Notes under the pieces: generated by a model
The model's input: the letters and a program-made list of their open reading frames with translations, nothing else
Told to the model about the DNA's origin: nothing
Databases searched by the model: none
Shown here: positions 7,701 to 15,834 of the stretch, piece after piece
Layout of the letters: each line of letters starts with the position of its first letter
How positions within the stretch are numbered: the first letter of the stretch is position 1
Assembly (NCBI GenBank): GCA_036503065.1
Contig: DASXXM010000552.1
Span: forward strand, 1-34,065
DNA: 34,065 nucleotides
Direction of reading: 5' to 3'
Source of the DNA: DATEPR01 sp036503065
Lineage (GTDB): Bacteria; Actinomycetota; Actinomycetes; Mycobacteriales; Pseudonocardiaceae
Program-made: the position numbers and the translations under genes

Positions 7701-9202
7701 ACCGCGTTCGTGATGCCCTGCACTGCGCTGACCTGCAGCGTCGGGGCACCCGAGTAGTTGCCCAGGTTCACGATGTTCGCCTGGTTGCCCAGGATGACCA
7801 CCTTGTTGAGCTTGGCCGGGTTGGCCGGCAACAGCTTGGTGGTGGTACCGGCGACGTTGTTGTTCTGCAGCAGGACAAGGGAGTTGTCCGCGACCTTCGT
7901 GGCCAGCGCCTGGTGGGCCGGGCTCTGGATCTGCGTCTTCGTGATCTTCGTGTAGTCGACCTTGGCCGCCGGGTCGAACTCACCGGTCATCATCCGCAAC
8001 GTGAAGACCTGCACGAGCGCGTTGTCCACCACGCCCTCGGACAGCGCGCCGCCCCTGATCGCGGCCTCGATGTTGGTCAGCGTGTTCTCGCCACCGGGGC
8101 AGTTCAGGTCTGTGCCGGCCCGCAGCGCGTATGCCTGGCCGCCCGCCTGTGCCGGGATGGTCGCGCCGGTCGTGGTGTTCGTCCACGTGCCGGTGCCGCC
8201 CTTGTGGTCGGTGGTCCAGCCGGGCGGTGCCCAGTCGTGGCCGCCGGGGAACAGGTTGTACGTGGTGCCGACCGCGCCGCAGTCGGACGTGACGTAGCCG
8301 TTGAAGCCGTACGTGCGCTGGGCGAGCTGGTTGAGGGTGTAGGTGTCCGCGACGGACGGCGTGCCGTTGATCGCGTTGTACGACGTCATCAGGCCGGCGA
8401 CGTGCGCGTTCTCGATCAGGCTCTGGAACTGGGCCGTGTAGTAGTCGCGCAGCGCGGTGTCGGTGACGTTGGACGAGATGCCGGTGCGGTTGTTCTCGAC
8501 GTTGTTCAGCGCGTAGTGCTTGGCCGTCGCGGCCACCTTGAGGTAGCCGGTCTGCGACGTGCCGGACATCGTGTTGCCCTGGTAGCCGTTGACGAAGGCG
8601 TCCGCGATCTGCGACACGAGGTACGGGTCCTCGCCGAACGCCTCGTCGGTGCGGCCCCAGCGCGGGTCGCGGTCCATGTTCACGGTCGGCGCGAAGAACG
8701 TCAGGCTGCCGTAGTCGGCGGCGGACGGGCCGAGGTTGTTCTGCCCGGTACCGAACAGCGACTTGTCCACGAATCCGCGGATCTCGTCCGAGATCGCCGC
8801 AGTCTCCTGGTACACCAGGTTCGGATCCCAGGCCATCGAGGACGCGAAGTTCGTCGGGAAGCTGGTCGCCTTGGGCGGACCGCCGTTGCCGTTGTTGTTC
8901 TGGTTGGCGCCCAACGTGTTGACGCCGTGCTGGCCCTCGCTCCAGTACGTGTACTGCTGCACGCCCAGGCGTGGGATGGCGGGCCCGCTGTTGGTGGAGA
9001 GCTGGGCGACCTTCTCCGGCAGCGTCATCCGGGACACCAGGTCCGCGGCACGTTCCGCGAAGGTGTGGTGCGTGTCGAGGTAGATCGGCAGTGCGGCGCG
9101 AGACGCCGTGCTCCCGCTCGCCGCTGTTGGTGTGACGATCGCTGTGACGGCCAATCCGGCGGCCACCGCCGCCAGTGCCCGTAACCAACCGTGCCGAGCC
9201 AT
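4718..9202 (-). CDS. Secreted multidomain GH3 beta-glycosidase
   Basis: The product is 1494 aa from an ATG preceded by GGAGGCGAC. A signal peptide covers residues 1 to about 30. The GH3 N-domain (about 45-400) contains KHY at 228-230 and the nucleophile D307 in YVTSDCGAVG. The GH3 C-domain (about 435-680) has DEGKDR with E554 as likely acid/base. Then follow a fibronectin-III-like domain (about 700-790), an Ig-like BIG2 domain (about 810-915), and two tandem copies of a roughly 290-residue unit (about 918-1207 and 1208-1494). Each unit is a NEW3-type Ig domain plus a beta-sandwich ending in HVFAxxI. The family removes terminal beta-linked glucose, xylose or related sugars. The appended modules suggest binding to a polysaccharide or the cell surface. 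It is the first gene of the operon with GH92. Exact substrate (glucoside or xyloside) is open. Confidence 0.93.
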   Translation of the reverse strand: MARHGWLRALAAVAAGLAVTAIVTPTAASGSTASRAALPIYLDTHHTFAERAADLVSRMTLPEKVAQLSTNSGPAIPRLGVQQYTYWSEGQHGVNTLGANQNNNGNGGPPKATSFPTNFASSMAWDPNLVYQETAAISDEIRGFVDKSLFGTGQNNLGPSAADYGSLTFFAPTVNMDRDPRWGRTDEAFGEDPYLVSQIADAFVNGYQGNTMSGTSQTGYLKVAATAKHYALNNVENNRTGISSNVTDTALRDYYTAQFQSLIENAHVAGLMTSYNAINGTPSVADTYTLNQLAQRTYGFNGYVTSDCGAVGTTYNLFPGGHDWAPPGWTTDHKGGTGTWTNTTTGATIPAQAGGQAYALRAGTDLNCPGGENTLTNIEAAIRGGALSEGVVDNALVQVFTLRMMTGEFDPAAKVDYTKITKTQIQSPAHQALATKVADNSLVLLQNNNVAGTTTKLLPANPAKLNKVVILGNQANIVNLGNYSGAPTLQVSAVQGITNAVRAANPNAAIVFDAAATSTTATTPAVLSAQTQADIKTADLVILFVGTDHGIADEGKDRTTIAMPGNYGSMINQATALGNPNTALVIQSGGPVTIDDVQGKLPAVLFSGFNGESQGTALADVLFGKQNPDGHLNFTWYANDSQLPDMSNYNLTPAATGGLGRTYQYFTGTPTYPFGYGLSYSNFTYSDIHADRKSVDANGTVHVSMTVRNTGTTAGSTVAQLYAATPFTVPGVTLPKQRLVGFQKTGVLRPGQSQHITLAVSAPGLSVSDSTTMKSVVYNGTYTFGVGASSADIRGTADVAVTGALRPRVRTVTVQPDRVDFQVGQTLDLTGKNPWLADDTNPALEQRNLSVTADNIVMAANTDGSFADLSKARVSYRSSDPRVATVSRKGLVTAVGDGAATITATVNGVSGSTPIVVGHAVSVSAPALAQAGKAATVTSTFTNTGTTTVRNVAMALDLPTGWTATATTPATFAVVGASQQVTTTWAVSVPTGAAGAFTLNADATVRNAHDSSAFTQVNVAFASFTAAYNNSAITSDDNRGTANLDGAGASYSAQALAAVGIQPGAPLVHNGLTFTWPNAGPGQRDNVVAAGQTINFTGSGSTLGFLGTSAWGASSGNGTITYTDGTTQPFTVAFGDWANGTPPAGGDVAIRAPYGNQPGNRTGWQATIDYFPVTLDPSRTVQSVTMPQGNPQPQGGIPSLHVFAMSIKSDHLSITAPAAIAAGGSGAVTTTLTNPSPTALSDVTLALNLPGGWTATNTTPNSFVTVGSGSQVATTWTVTAPAGQQPGGQVVGVTETVGGVPAGVSSAVTQVPYATLAAGFNNVSITDDTNRAPGNIDGGGNSLSAQALAAVGLTPGATLTHNGLAFTWPNSPAGSGDNVEADGRAFTITGTGATLGFLGTAANGQSSGAGTITYTDGSTQQFTVGFGDWASTTPFPGGDIAVTAAYGNFSNGPTPWKATVFYDSVALQAGKTVASVTLPDVKTAPLHVFAAAIG

Positions 9203-9249
9203 GTCGCCTCCGTCGTTGGAGCTGCTGGGTCACCGTCCTCCACCATTCA

Positions 9250-9267
9250 GCCAGATATAGACAGAAG
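9250..9267 (-). promoter_or_regulatory. Candidate ROK operator at the GH3 promoter
   Basis: GCCAGATATAGACAGAAG is found 47 bp upstream of the GH3 ATG. Its reverse complement recurs with a single mismatch (17/18) in front of the divergent ROK gene at 9411-9428. On the GH3 coding strand a TTGAC sequence abuts the site, so it probably overlaps the promoter. The pairing with the ROK-side copy supports a shared repressor site; binding itself is inferred. Confidence 0.6.
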
Positions 9268-9410
9268 TCAAGACCCTGTCTCGTTCCTGGGGCAAACACG
9301 TCAACGGGCCCGGTCGCCGCCGACGACCAGCGAAAGTGGTTATTCGGAAGGAAGATTGTCGAGCGGACCAACTACCCCCGGTCGGCCCGGGCGCGCGCCG
9401 CGTCGGACCT

Positions 9411-9428
9411 CTTCTGTCTAAATCTGGC
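9411..9428 (+). promoter_or_regulatory. Candidate ROK operator at the ROK promoter
   Basis: CTTCTGTCTAAATCTGGC is the inverted near-identical partner of 9250-9267. It ends 15 bp before the GTG at 9444, placing it where a bound repressor would block its own gene. Together the two sites bracket the divergent intergenic region and suggest joint control, possibly with DNA looping. Confidence 0.6.
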
Positions 9429-9443
9429 CGTACTGCTGATACC

Positions 9444-10631
9444 GTGACGCGGGTGACAGGGCCCGTCAATCTGAGCAGCCTCGGCCGCGTCCGGGTGCTG
9501 CGGGCGCTCGTCGACGTGCCGGGGCTGACGCGCGCCGAGCTCGTCCGGCGTACCGGTCTGGCAAGGGCGACCGTGGGTTCGGTGGTCTATGACCTGATCG
9601 GCGCCGGGATCGTCGCGGAGACGGTCGGCCCGTTCGCCGGTGCCCGAGCCGGCAGGCCACCGCAGTTGCTGTCGCTCGTGCCGAGCGCCGGGTACGTCGT
9701 AGGGCTGGACATCGGCCATGATCACGTCCGGGCGATTCTGCTGGATGTCGTCGGAACGTCGCGCTGGGAGGGCAACCGGGACCTTGCCGTGGACGGCGAC
9801 CCGAACCGGACGCTCGGCGTGGCCGTCGACCTGATCGACCGCGCCATCGTGGCAACCGGTGTGCACCGGACCAAGATTCTCGGCGTCGGCGTCGGCATCG
9901 CGTGCCCGGTCGACGCACGCGATGGCGAGCTGTATGCCGAGGGCATCATGCCGGGCTGGGTCGGCCTGCGCCCTGCGGAGGAGTTGGCGCGGCGCACCGG
10001 ACTGCCGGCGCGGATCATCAACGACGCCAACGCGGGCGTGCTCGCCGAGCGCCGGTTCGGCGCGGCACGGGACTGCGCCGACGTGATCTACCTGCGACTG
10101 GCCGCCGGCATCGGTGCCGGCGTCCTGTGCGACGGCCGGATGCTCGGTCGGCGCGGCCTGGCCGGCGAGCTGGGACACGTGCGGGTCGAGCCGCAGGGGC
10201 TGTTGTGCCGCTGCGGCAACCGAGGCTGCCTGGAAACGGTCGCGAGCCCGACCGCGATCGCCGACCTGCTGGCCAGGAGCTGGGGTCGACCGGTCGACAC
10301 GGCCGACCTCCCGGAGCTGCTGCGCACCGGCGACCGCGGCACCCGCCGCGCCGTTCAGGACGCGGGCGACGCCGTCGGCAGGGCGCTCGCGCTCGCCGTG
10401 ACATTGGTCAATCCGAGCCTGATCGTGGTCGGCGGCGACCTGGTCACGGCGGGCGAGGTGCTGTTCGAACCGATGCGCCGCGCGCTGGACCGGCAGACGA
10501 TGAGCTCACACACCAGCGCGCTGCGGATCGTGCCGAGCGCGCTGGGCGACAGCGCGGGTGTCCGCGGCGCCGCCGCCCTCGTGCTGGACAGCGCGCCGGA
10601 ACGGCTCGGCGGCCGCACCTCCGCGGCCTGA
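9444..10631 (+). CDS. ROK family transcriptional regulator
   Basis: The product is 395 aa from GTG 9444; the frame is open to 9336, but that extension is Arg/Gly-rich and not family-like, and GTG 9453 is an alternative start. A winged helix-turn-helix occupies about residues 8-75 (LTRAELVRRTGLARATVGSV). A sugar-kinase-like ROK domain follows, beginning with VGLDIGHDHVRAILLD and containing the zinc/sugar motif ELGHVRVEPQGLLCRCGNRG followed by CLE. The conserved HxxxE region and CxCGxxGCxE cysteines are intact, so sugar sensing is likely. ROK repressors release DNA on binding a monosaccharide or its phosphate. Divergence from the GH3-GH92 operon and the shared 18-bp sites make that operon its probable target, with a GH3/GH92 product sugar as the likely inducer. 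Confidence 0.92.
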   Translation: MTRVTGPVNLSSLGRVRVLRALVDVPGLTRAELVRRTGLARATVGSVVYDLIGAGIVAETVGPFAGARAGRPPQLLSLVPSAGYVVGLDIGHDHVRAILLDVVGTSRWEGNRDLAVDGDPNRTLGVAVDLIDRAIVATGVHRTKILGVGVGIACPVDARDGELYAEGIMPGWVGLRPAEELARRTGLPARIINDANAGVLAERRFGAARDCADVIYLRLAAGIGAGVLCDGRMLGRRGLAGELGHVRVEPQGLLCRCGNRGCLETVASPTAIADLLARSWGRPVDTADLPELLRTGDRGTRRAVQDAGDAVGRALALAVTLVNPSLIVVGGDLVTAGEVLFEPMRRALDRQTMSSHTSALRIVPSALGDSAGVRGAAALVLDSAPERLGGRTSAA

Positions 10632-10635
10632 GGTC

Positions 10636-11043
10636 CTATTCGTCGGTGGGCCGGTATGCCGCTCGGTACCGTGCTGCTTCGTCGGCGTGGGCGGCGTCGT
10701 AGGCCTGTTGCCGTACCAGCGATCCGTACTGCGACGGATAGCCGTGCCGGGCCAGGCGGCGGTCCACGCTCTCCACCGAATACGGCAACGTACAACGGAA
10801 ACTCACCAACAGGCCCAGCACGATCGAGCCCGCCGCCAGCGGCAGTGAATGGCCCAACAACAGGAAGCCGACGAACAATGCGGCGGCGACCGGCGCGACC
10901 ATCACCAGACCGCGCACGAACACGCGCAGCAACCACGTCCGGCAGGTGCCGTCGTGCAGCACCCACTCCCGGTATCTGGCGGGTAGCCGTCCGCTGTACT
11001 GGTAGTACATCCACAGCACCGGGTTGGGCCGCGTCACCGCCAT
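10636..11043 (-). CDS. DUF5313 family membrane protein
   Basis: The 135-aa product begins MAVTRPNPVLWMYYQYSGRL and contains LPARYREWVLHDGTCRTW, the hallmark of the actinobacterial DUF5313 family. Two hydrophobic segments (about 43-63 and 67-84) form a hairpin in the membrane. The C-terminus is charged and rich in Ala, Tyr and Arg. Function is unknown across the family. The gene ends 4 nt from the convergent ROK stop codon and lies 9 nt downstream of the MarR gene on the same strand, so the two may be co-transcribed. Confidence 0.85.
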   Translation of the reverse strand: MAVTRPNPVLWMYYQYSGRLPARYREWVLHDGTCRTWLLRVFVRGLVMVAPVAAALFVGFLLLGHSLPLAAGSIVLGLLVSFRCTLPYSVESVDRRLARHGYPSQYGSLVRQQAYDAAHADEAARYRAAYRPTDE

Positions 11044-11052
11044 GCGGCCATG

Positions 11053-11535
11053 CTACCTGCGCGACGTCGGTGGCTCCCGGTCCACTGCGGACCGGATGCG
11101 TGCGCAGATGGCGGTGAGTTGGTCGAGCTGTTCGGTGTCCAGGGTGTCGATCACCAGGGCCCGCACGACATCGACGTGCCGGGGCGCCATCGCGACGATC
11201 TCGCGGTAACCGGCTTCGGTCAGCGTCGCCAGGACCACCCGACCGTTGCCGGGGCAGGTCGACCGCCGCACCAGGCCGTTCTCCTCCAGTTTGGCCACCA
11301 CGTGGGACAACCTGGACTGGGACGCGTTGGCGATCTCGGCTAGTTCGCTCATCGGCCGGGTGTGCTCCGTCGAGTCGGACAGGGCGCTGAGCACCAGGTA
11401 CTCGAAGTGGCTCAGGCCCGTTGTGCGGCGCATGGCCGAGTCGAGGGCGTGCGGCAGCTTGAGCAGGAGGCCGACGAACGGCAGCCACGCGTCACGTTCC
11501 CGCTGGTTCAACCAGCGCGGTTGGTCGGTCGGCAC
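11053..11535 (-). CDS. MarR family transcriptional regulator
   Basis: The 160-aa product has the MarR winged-helix layout: a helical N-terminus, SHFEYLVLSALSDSTEHTRP, the recognition region MSELAEIANASQSRLSHVVA, and the wing LVRRSTCPGNGRVVLATLTE. The length matches the family. MarR proteins act as dimers on palindromes and respond to small phenolic or lipophilic ligands or to oxidation. It diverges from the Tat-exported SnoaL-fold protein, and two palindromes of MarR-operator type lie in the 91-bp gap. Control of itself, the DUF5313 gene and the SnoaL-fold gene is the simplest reading. One Cys lies in the wing (RSTCPGNG), a possible redox handle, though this is speculative. Confidence 0.9.
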   Translation of the reverse strand: MPTDQPRWLNQRERDAWLPFVGLLLKLPHALDSAMRRTTGLSHFEYLVLSALSDSTEHTRPMSELAEIANASQSRLSHVVAKLEENGLVRRSTCPGNGRVVLATLTEAGYREIVAMAPRHVDVVRALVIDTLDTEQLDQLTAICARIRSAVDREPPTSRR

Positions 11536-11553
11536 ACCACAAGGCTAACTGAT

Positions 11554-11569
11554 GCTTGACACTTCAAGC
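11554..11569. promoter_or_regulatory. Candidate MarR operator 1
   Basis: GCTTGA-CACT-TCAAGC is a perfect 6-bp inverted repeat with a 4-bp spacer, between the divergent MarR and SnoaL-fold genes. CTTGA/TCAAG half-sites are typical for MarR-family operators. It lies 18 bp in front of the MarR start codon. Confidence 0.6.
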
Positions 11570-11597
11570 GAGCTGGCCGATAGTTCTGGTGCATAGT

Positions 11598-11607
11598 TGA
11601 AGCTTCA
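11598..11607. promoter_or_regulatory. Candidate MarR operator 2
   Basis: TGAAGCTTCA is a perfect 10-bp palindrome sharing the TTGA/TCA half-site of the palindrome at 11554-11569. It is 19 bp upstream of the ATG at 11627, so occupancy would block the SnoaL-fold gene. Confidence 0.55.
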
Positions 11608-11626
11608 TACATCGAGGAGGCCGCTC

Positions 11627-12553
11627 ATGTCCCGACTCACCCGCAGGCACGTCCTGACCGGTGGCGCCACCCTGGCCCTGGCCGCACTGGCGACACCCAC
11701 GCTCGCGTCGGCCGCCACCGCGAACACCGATGTGGCCGCCCTGGTCACCGCCGTCTTCCGGGACAAGACCAGCCGGGACGTCGATCGCTTCACGGCCCAC
11801 TTCTCTCAGGACGACCTGACCTACACGGATGCCACCATCGGGGCACAATTGCCCAACTGGGCGGCGCTCAGGGCGTTCTTCGCGCAGGCGATGCCCACCT
11901 GGCCGGCCACCAGCCGGTCGTACCCGACCAAGATCCTCGGCGACACCAACAGCGCGATGGTGTTCTTCACCGATTCGCCGGAACTGTTCGGCCATGAAAT
12001 ACGCGCCATCGCGCCGATCGACTTCGCCGACGACAAGATCATCCGGGAAGTGGACTACTGGGATGGCCGCCACTTCGGCATCGCGGCCACCGCGGCGATA
12101 AGCGCGCCACCGGCGCAGTTCCCCACCGAATTCGGCGAAGGAAAAGCGGGTGAACGATCGTCGGCGACGTTACAGGGAGTTGCCTCGGCCCTGGTCGACG
12201 CGCTGTCCACCGGCGACACGGCCGCGGCAGCCGCGTTGTTCACCACCGATGCCGCCTTCGACGATCTCACGCTGCACACGTCGATCATCGGCCAACCCGC
12301 CATCCGCGGTTTCCTGGACCGCGCGCGTGCATTGCTGCCGTACGGCCTCGGCACCGCCATTCGCCACACGGTCGGCAGTGCCCGGGGTGGCGGATACGAA
12401 TGGCTGAACAAGGGTGCCCAGGTCGACCACGGCGTGGTCGCACTCGAACTGGACGACCACGCGCGGATAACCCGCCTGACCACCGTCTGGAACGGCGCGC
12501 TGGTGGACAACGCCGCACTCGGCACGTTGCTCGCGACCACAGTGGAGCAATGA
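11627..12553 (+). CDS. Tat-exported protein with two SnoaL-like domains
   Basis: The product is 308 aa from ATG 11627, preceded by GAGGAGG; an in-frame ATG at 11597 lacks a ribosome-binding site and sits in the operator. The N-terminus MSRLTRRHVLTGGATLALAA is a twin-arginine signal with likely cleavage after ASA at residue 29. Two NTF2/SnoaL-like alpha+beta cone domains follow, at about 33-150 and 172-300. Their shared features include FTAHFSQDDLTYTDATIGAQ in the first and LFTTDAAFDDLTLHTSIIGQ in the second. SnoaL-fold proteins act as small-molecule isomerases or cyclases, or simply bind ligands. Export of a tandem version suggests handling of an extracellular compound, perhaps the MarR ligand. 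The exact reaction is unknown. Confidence 0.85.
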   Translation: MSRLTRRHVLTGGATLALAALATPTLASAATANTDVAALVTAVFRDKTSRDVDRFTAHFSQDDLTYTDATIGAQLPNWAALRAFFAQAMPTWPATSRSYPTKILGDTNSAMVFFTDSPELFGHEIRAIAPIDFADDKIIREVDYWDGRHFGIAATAAISAPPAQFPTEFGEGKAGERSSATLQGVASALVDALSTGDTAAAAALFTTDAAFDDLTLHTSIIGQPAIRGFLDRARALLPYGLGTAIRHTVGSARGGGYEWLNKGAQVDHGVVALELDDHARITRLTTVWNGALVDNAALGTLLATTVEQ

Positions 12554-12560
12554 CATGGGG

Positions 12561-14483
12561 TCACAACTGGATGAGTGTGCCCATCACGACGGTTCGATTG
12601 ACCGGCAGTTTGAAGTACATGGCGGGGCTGGCGGCATTGTGGGCAAGGCCCATGAACAGCCGCTTCTGCCATCTGGGCAGGCCGGTCTCGGGTCCAGGTT
12701 CGATGGTGATCCGTGACAGGAAGTAGAACGCGGCGTCCGGATCGAAGTCCAGTTCGCTGGTGAGCATGAACGCGTCCCGCAGGGCGGCGGGAATGTCCTG
12801 GTCGTCCTGGAAACCGAACCGCACGCCAAGGTGCACGATGCCATCGTGGGACCGGTCGAGCGAGTCCACGCTGAGGCGCTCGTTGCGGGACACGTGCGGC
12901 ACGTTCTCCGCGACGATGGAGACGATCACGACGTGTTCGTGCACGACGCCGTTGAACTCGGCGTTGGCCCGCAGCGCCAGTGGCACGGTTTCCTTGCTGG
13001 GGTGCGGGAACACGGCGATGCCGGGCACCCGCTTCGGCGACCGCTGGTGGAGTTCCTCGACGAACTCCTTCAGTGTGCCCTCCATGGCGGTGCGTCGGGC
13101 GGTGACGACGCGCCGGCCGCGCTGCCAGGTCAGCATCACGGTGACCACCAGCGCGCCCAGCAGCAGCGGCAACCAGCCGCCGCGGACGACCTTGGTCAGA
13201 TTGCCGGCCAGGAACAGCAGCTCCAGACCGCCGAAGACGATCCCGACCAGCACCAGCCGCCACCGCCGCCAGTGCCACACGGAACCGGCGAGCACCAGGA
13301 ACAGCGCGGTGGTGAGCAGGAACGTGCCGGTCACCGCGAGGCCGTAGGCGGTGGCCAGGGACGCCGACGAGCCGAAGGTCACCGTCAGGACGAGCACACC
13401 GCCCAACAGAATCCAGTTGATCGAGGGCACGTAGATCTGGCCGCTCTCCCGGGCGGACGTGTGGCGCACGGTCAGCTGCGGCAGGAACCCCAGCTGCATG
13501 GCCTGCCGGGACATGGAGAACGCGCCGGAGATCACGGACTGGGATGCGATGACGGTGGCCATGGTGGCCAGCACGACCAGCGGGGTCGTCGCCCAGCCGG
13601 GGGCCAGCAGGAAGAACGGGTTGGCCACGGCGGTGGGCTGGCGCAGGATCAGCGCGCCCTGGCCGAAATAGTTCAGGGTCAGGGCGGGAAACACGACGGC
13701 GAACCATGCCCTGCTGATCGCCGGCCGGCCGAAGTGCCCCATGTCCGCGTACAGCGCCTCGGCACCGGTGATGGCCAGCACCACCGCGCCCATCGCGATG
13801 AACGCGACCAACGGCCGGTCCACGACGAACGCGAACGCGTAGGTCGGCGACAGACTGCGCAGAACCCCCGGATGGGTGACGACCTGCGGTAGGCCCAGCG
13901 CAGCCAGGGCCAGGAACCACAGCACCATCACCGGCCCGAACAGCCCGCCCACCCGGTGCGTGCCGAACCGCTGCACGAGGAACAGCACGATCAGGATCGT
14001 CACACCGATGGGCAGCACGAGGCCGTGCACGCCGGGGGAGACGACCTGGATGCCCTCCACGGCGGACAGCACGGAGATGGCGGGCGTGATCACACTGTCA
14101 CCGAAGAACAGCGACGCCCCGATCACGCCCAGCAGCACCGCGACCGCGACCAGCCGTGGCCGCCCGGTGAGCCGCCGCCGGATGAGGGCGGCCAGCGCCA
14201 TGATGCCGCCCTCGCCGTCGTTGCCGGCCCGCATGACGAACACGACGTACTTGACGGACACGACCAGCAGGATCGACCAGAACACCAGCGACAGCACGCC
14301 GTAGACGTCCCCGGCCACCGGCCGCACCGCGCCGTTGTCGATCGAGAAGACCGTCTGCAGGGCGTACAGCGGGCTGGTGCCGATGTCGCCGAACACGACG
14401 CCCAGCGCACCCAGCGACAGGGCCAGCAGCGGGCCACGGCCGGCCGGCGCGGTCACCTGTGCTTCGTCATCCTTGAGGGTCAC
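12561..14483 (-). CDS. kup: Kup-type low-affinity potassium transporter
   Basis: The product is 640 aa from the GTG complementary to 14481-14483. It begins with a short polar tail and then the Kup signature LGVVFGDIGTSPLYALQTVF in the first membrane segment. About twelve hydrophobic segments extend to around residue 450, with a cytoplasmic C-terminal domain of about 190 residues. Length and order match bacterial KUP/HAK transporters, which are K+/H+ symporters in the plasma membrane. The gene is convergent with the SnoaL-fold gene (7-bp gap). It lies 46 bp downstream of the broken MFS gene, too little space for a ydaO-type riboswitch, and none is visible. Confidence 0.95.
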   Translation of the reverse strand: MTLKDDEAQVTAPAGRGPLLALSLGALGVVFGDIGTSPLYALQTVFSIDNGAVRPVAGDVYGVLSLVFWSILLVVSVKYVVFVMRAGNDGEGGIMALAALIRRRLTGRPRLVAVAVLLGVIGASLFFGDSVITPAISVLSAVEGIQVVSPGVHGLVLPIGVTILIVLFLVQRFGTHRVGGLFGPVMVLWFLALAALGLPQVVTHPGVLRSLSPTYAFAFVVDRPLVAFIAMGAVVLAITGAEALYADMGHFGRPAISRAWFAVVFPALTLNYFGQGALILRQPTAVANPFFLLAPGWATTPLVVLATMATVIASQSVISGAFSMSRQAMQLGFLPQLTVRHTSARESGQIYVPSINWILLGGVLVLTVTFGSSASLATAYGLAVTGTFLLTTALFLVLAGSVWHWRRWRLVLVGIVFGGLELLFLAGNLTKVVRGGWLPLLLGALVVTVMLTWQRGRRVVTARRTAMEGTLKEFVEELHQRSPKRVPGIAVFPHPSKETVPLALRANAEFNGVVHEHVVIVSIVAENVPHVSRNERLSVDSLDRSHDGIVHLGVRFGFQDDQDIPAALRDAFMLTSELDFDPDAAFYFLSRITIEPGPETGLPRWQKRLFMGLAHNAASPAMYFKLPVNRTVVMGTLIQL

Positions 14484-14529
14484 GCCGTCAGTCTGCCGGT
14501 CGGCTCCGCCGTCACCCCCGGTGGGCGCG

Positions 14530-15815
14530 TCATGCCCGGGCGTGTCCGGCGGGCAGCTCGCGCAACGAACGGAGCGGGGAGAGGTAGGCGATCGCGGTGC
14601 CGGCGAGCATCACCCCACTGCCGACGATCAGGGTGGCCCGCAGGTTGAGCGTCGATCCGAGCAACCCACCCAGCAGCGCGCCGATGGCTTGTACGCCGTA
14701 GACGAGGAACCGCCAGGTGGCGTTGGCGCGGGAAAGCAGTGTGGGCGCGGTCAGCGCCTGCCGGAAGGTCTGTTGATTGACCCCGAACAGCGACGGCCCG
14801 CAGCCGCGCAGGATCTGGGCGATGGCAAGGACAACGAGCGCGATCGGCACCGGGCCGGTCGCGGCCGCGAGTACCAGGCCCGCGGTGGCCGCGAGGAACA
14901 TCCCCGTGATGAAGGCAGGCCCGGGGCCGATGCGACGGGTGATCCGCGTCGCGAGCAGCGCGCCGACGACGCCTCCCGTGCCGCCGATCGCGACGACCAC
15001 ACCGACCAGGCCCGCGGACAGCCCGAGGTCCCGGACCAGGTAGAGCACGAGTACGACGCTCTGCAGCTGATTGGCGAATGCGCCCACGGTCGCCGCGAGC
15101 GTCACGACGCGCAGGATCGGGTGGGTGAGGACCGCACGGAGACCGTCGATGATGTCGGCCGGCATACCTCGCCGACGCGGTGCGACCGTGGTCGGTCCGT
15201 TGGCGTGAATCCGTGCCTTGCACAGGCCGGCGAACAGGAACGAGACCGCGTCGACGGCGATCGCGATCGGTGCGGTCAGCAGCGAGACCAGGACGCCGCC
15301 CACTGCCGAGCCGCTCGTGTTGACGGTGGCGTAGCTGAGCATCAGGGTGCTGTTCGCGGCCAGCAGTTGCCGCCGTGGCACCAGGACGGGGGTGAATGAC
15401 TGGGCGGTCACGGTTTCGAAGAGGTTGCCCGCGCCGGCGAGTACCACGACCACGTACAGCTGCCAGATCCGCAGCGACCCGAACACGGCAGCACCGGGAT
15501 CGAACCCAGCAGCACGGTCTGCGACAGGTCGGCCAGGACGAGTATCCGCTTGTAGGGCAGGCGGTCCACCCACACGCCCGCGGGCAGCCCCAGCACGAGG
15601 TGCGGCAGCAGCGCCACCGCGCCGAGAAAGCCCATCTGGACAGGTGAGGCGTGCAGATACACAACCGCCGTGAGCGGAAGTGCCACCATCGTGACGCTGG
15701 ATCCCAGCAACGACAGGGAATTCGCGACGAACAACCGGCGAAAGTCGGGATACCGCGCCAGCACCGACCGCGCCAGCGCCGACCGCTTGCTGGCCCTGTC
15801 CTCGCCGGTCACCAT
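14530..15815 (-). pseudogene. MFS transporter with a single-base frameshift
   Basis: Two overlapping frames together encode a 12-helix MFS exporter of the MFS_3/enterobactin-exporter type. The N-terminal part starts at the ATG complementary to 15813-15815 (MVTGEDRASKRSALARSVLA) and reads to LADLSQTVLLGSIPVL. The rest continues in another frame from VFGSLRIWQLYVVVVLAGAG to the end. The switch is near 15488/15489: one missing base would restore LAVFGSLRIW. With that base restored, the reading frame is exactly 429 codons. No shift-promoting slippery sequence is visible, so this is either a recent inactivating deletion or a sequencing error. Substrate unknown. If intact, it would start the transcript that leads into kup. 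Confidence 0.8.
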
Positions 15816-15834
15816 CGCACGCTACCGGAGTGAC

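Noticed and set aside
4694..9184. 1496-codon open frame on the plus strand opposite the GH3 gene
   Set aside because: It is composition-driven antisense of a gene with an intact GH3 active site and signal peptide; the translated sequence is low-complexity.
12831..13892. Plus-strand frame opposite kup rich in Gln/His/Gly
   Set aside because: It is a shadow of the Kup membrane segments; no start signal and no recognisable domain.
14484..14529. c-di-AMP (ydaO) riboswitch before kup
   Set aside because: Only 46 bp separate kup from the upstream gene, too short for the roughly 120-nt element.
15480..15500. Programmed ribosomal frameshift in the MFS gene
   Set aside because: There is no slippery heptamer or downstream structure, and the family is not known for recoding; a simple one-base loss explains it.
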